Assembly: GCA_039045975.1 (NCBI GenBank)
Contig: JBCCJA010000054.1
Coordinates: 1-26,140, forward strand
Length of the DNA: 26,140 nucleotides
From: JBCCJA01 sp039045975
GTDB lineage: Bacteria; Planctomycetota; Planctomycetia; Planctomycetales; Planctomycetaceae
Direction: 5' to 3'
This document shows positions 25,611-26,140 of the stretch, piece after piece. Within the stretch, counting starts at the first letter, position 1. Each line of letters starts with the position of its first letter. The notes under the pieces were generated by a model that saw nothing but the letters and a program-made list of their open reading frames with translations, had not been told where the DNA came from and searched no databases. Both the position numbers and the translations under genes were made by a program.

Positions 25611-26140
25611 ATGTCGACCGCCACTGACGAAATCCTGATCCGCGTCGGCCACAGCCCGGACCCCGACGACGCGTTCATGTTCCACGCACTGGCCAACGAC
25701 AAGCTGGACACGGGCCGGTACCGGTTCACGCACGAGTTGCAGGACATCGAGTCGCTGAACCGCCGGGCGTTCACCGGCGAACTGGAGCTGACCGCCGTCA
25801 GCCTCCACGGCTACGCACACCTGACGGACAAGTACGCGGTGTGTGCCTGCGGGGCGTCGATGGGCGACGGATACGGGCCGATGGTCGTTGCCCGAGAGGC
25901 GTGGTCGATCGACGACCTACGGGGGAAGAAGATCGCGGTGCCGGGGACGCTCACGACGGCGTTTCTTTCGTTGAAGCTGCTTCTGGGCGACGATTTTGAA
26001 CACGAGGTCCACGAGTTCGACACGATTCTGGACGTGGTCGAGCAGGGGAAGTGTGACGCCGGTCTTGTGATTCACGAGGGCCAACTGACCTATGGCGACC
26101 AGGGGTTGCATCTGGTGGTCGACCTCGGCGTTTGGTGGCA
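25611..26140 (+). CDS. mqnD: 1,4-dihydroxy-6-naphthoate synthase MqnD (3' end beyond window)
   Basis: Converts cyclic dehypoxanthine futalosine to 1,4-dihydroxy-6-naphthoate in the futalosine menaquinone pathway. The 176 residues visible contain family motifs in order: GHSPDPDDAFMF, a DIESLNRRAF segment, AVSLHGYAHLTDKYAV, GASMGDGYGPMVVA, KIAVPGTLTTAFLSL and VIHEGQLTYGDQGL, whose His is the proposed catalytic base. The window ends shortly after DLGVWW, roughly 100 residues before the usual end. Periplasmic-binding-protein-like fold without a signal peptide, so cytoplasmic. The ATG at 25611 has only a weak GAAAG upstream. Together with mqnE and mqnP it shows that this organism makes menaquinone by the futalosine route. 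Confidence 0.95.
   Translation, partial: MSTATDEILIRVGHSPDPDDAFMFHALANDKLDTGRYRFTHELQDIESLNRRAFTGELELTAVSLHGYAHLTDKYAVCACGASMGDGYGPMVVAREAWSIDDLRGKKIAVPGTLTTAFLSLKLLLGDDFEHEVHEFDTILDVVEQGKCDAGLVIHEGQLTYGDQGLHLVVDLGVWW

Overview
The window looks like a chromosomal segment of a planctomycete (Planctomycetota). The evidence is strongly GC-rich DNA, a secreted DUF1573 protein, a proline-rich Lpg1974-like outer-membrane barrel protein, a futalosine-type menaquinone gene set (mqnE, a UbiA/MqnP prenyltransferase, mqnD), a type III pantothenate kinase coupled to a TrmE-like GTPase, and many Shine-Dalgarno-poor GTG starts. Assignment to phylum is inference from gene content; I ran no database search.

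Layout. 1-3479 (minus strand): the disaggregase clpB (3' end outside the window) and a DUF1573 exported protein, separated by a clear intrinsic terminator. 3480-5841 (plus): rpsB and tsf, with a structured rpsB leader, a double hairpin between the genes and a strong terminator after tsf. 5877-7278 (plus): two overlapping genes for related lipoproteins of unknown function. 7391-8413 (minus): a GmhA-like SIS isomerase carrying what looks like a decayed methyltransferase half at its N terminus. 8558-9898 (plus): an FtsX/MacB-type permease. 9975-11306 (minus): an outer-membrane barrel protein with an operator-like palindrome upstream. 11745-11969 (plus): a small membrane-anchored zinc-ribbon protein.

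11984-18151 (minus) reads as one transcription unit: mqnE, a 751-residue secreted protein, aroA, then rsmB. The secreted-protein gene has its purine-rich ribosome-binding region inside a long hairpin. mqnP (18217-19083, minus) lies just upstream of mqnE. coaX and a TrmE-like GTPase (plus, GTGA overlap) diverge from mqnP. A 765-residue phage-like beta-helix protein follows (21163-23460), then an ABC-F ATPase (minus), and the window ends inside mqnD (plus).

Functionally, aroA (chorismate supply), mqnE, mqnP and mqnD form a loose neighbourhood for making menaquinone from chorismate by the futalosine route. The rest is translation (rpsB, tsf, rsmB, ABC-F, TrmE-like), protein quality control (clpB), coenzyme A synthesis (coaX) and envelope functions. 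I see no tRNA, rRNA, CRISPR array, transposase or defence island. The most unusual items are the hairpin at 16937-16987, the phage-like gene beside the shortened TrmE-like GTPase, the SIS fusion and the lipoprotein pair.
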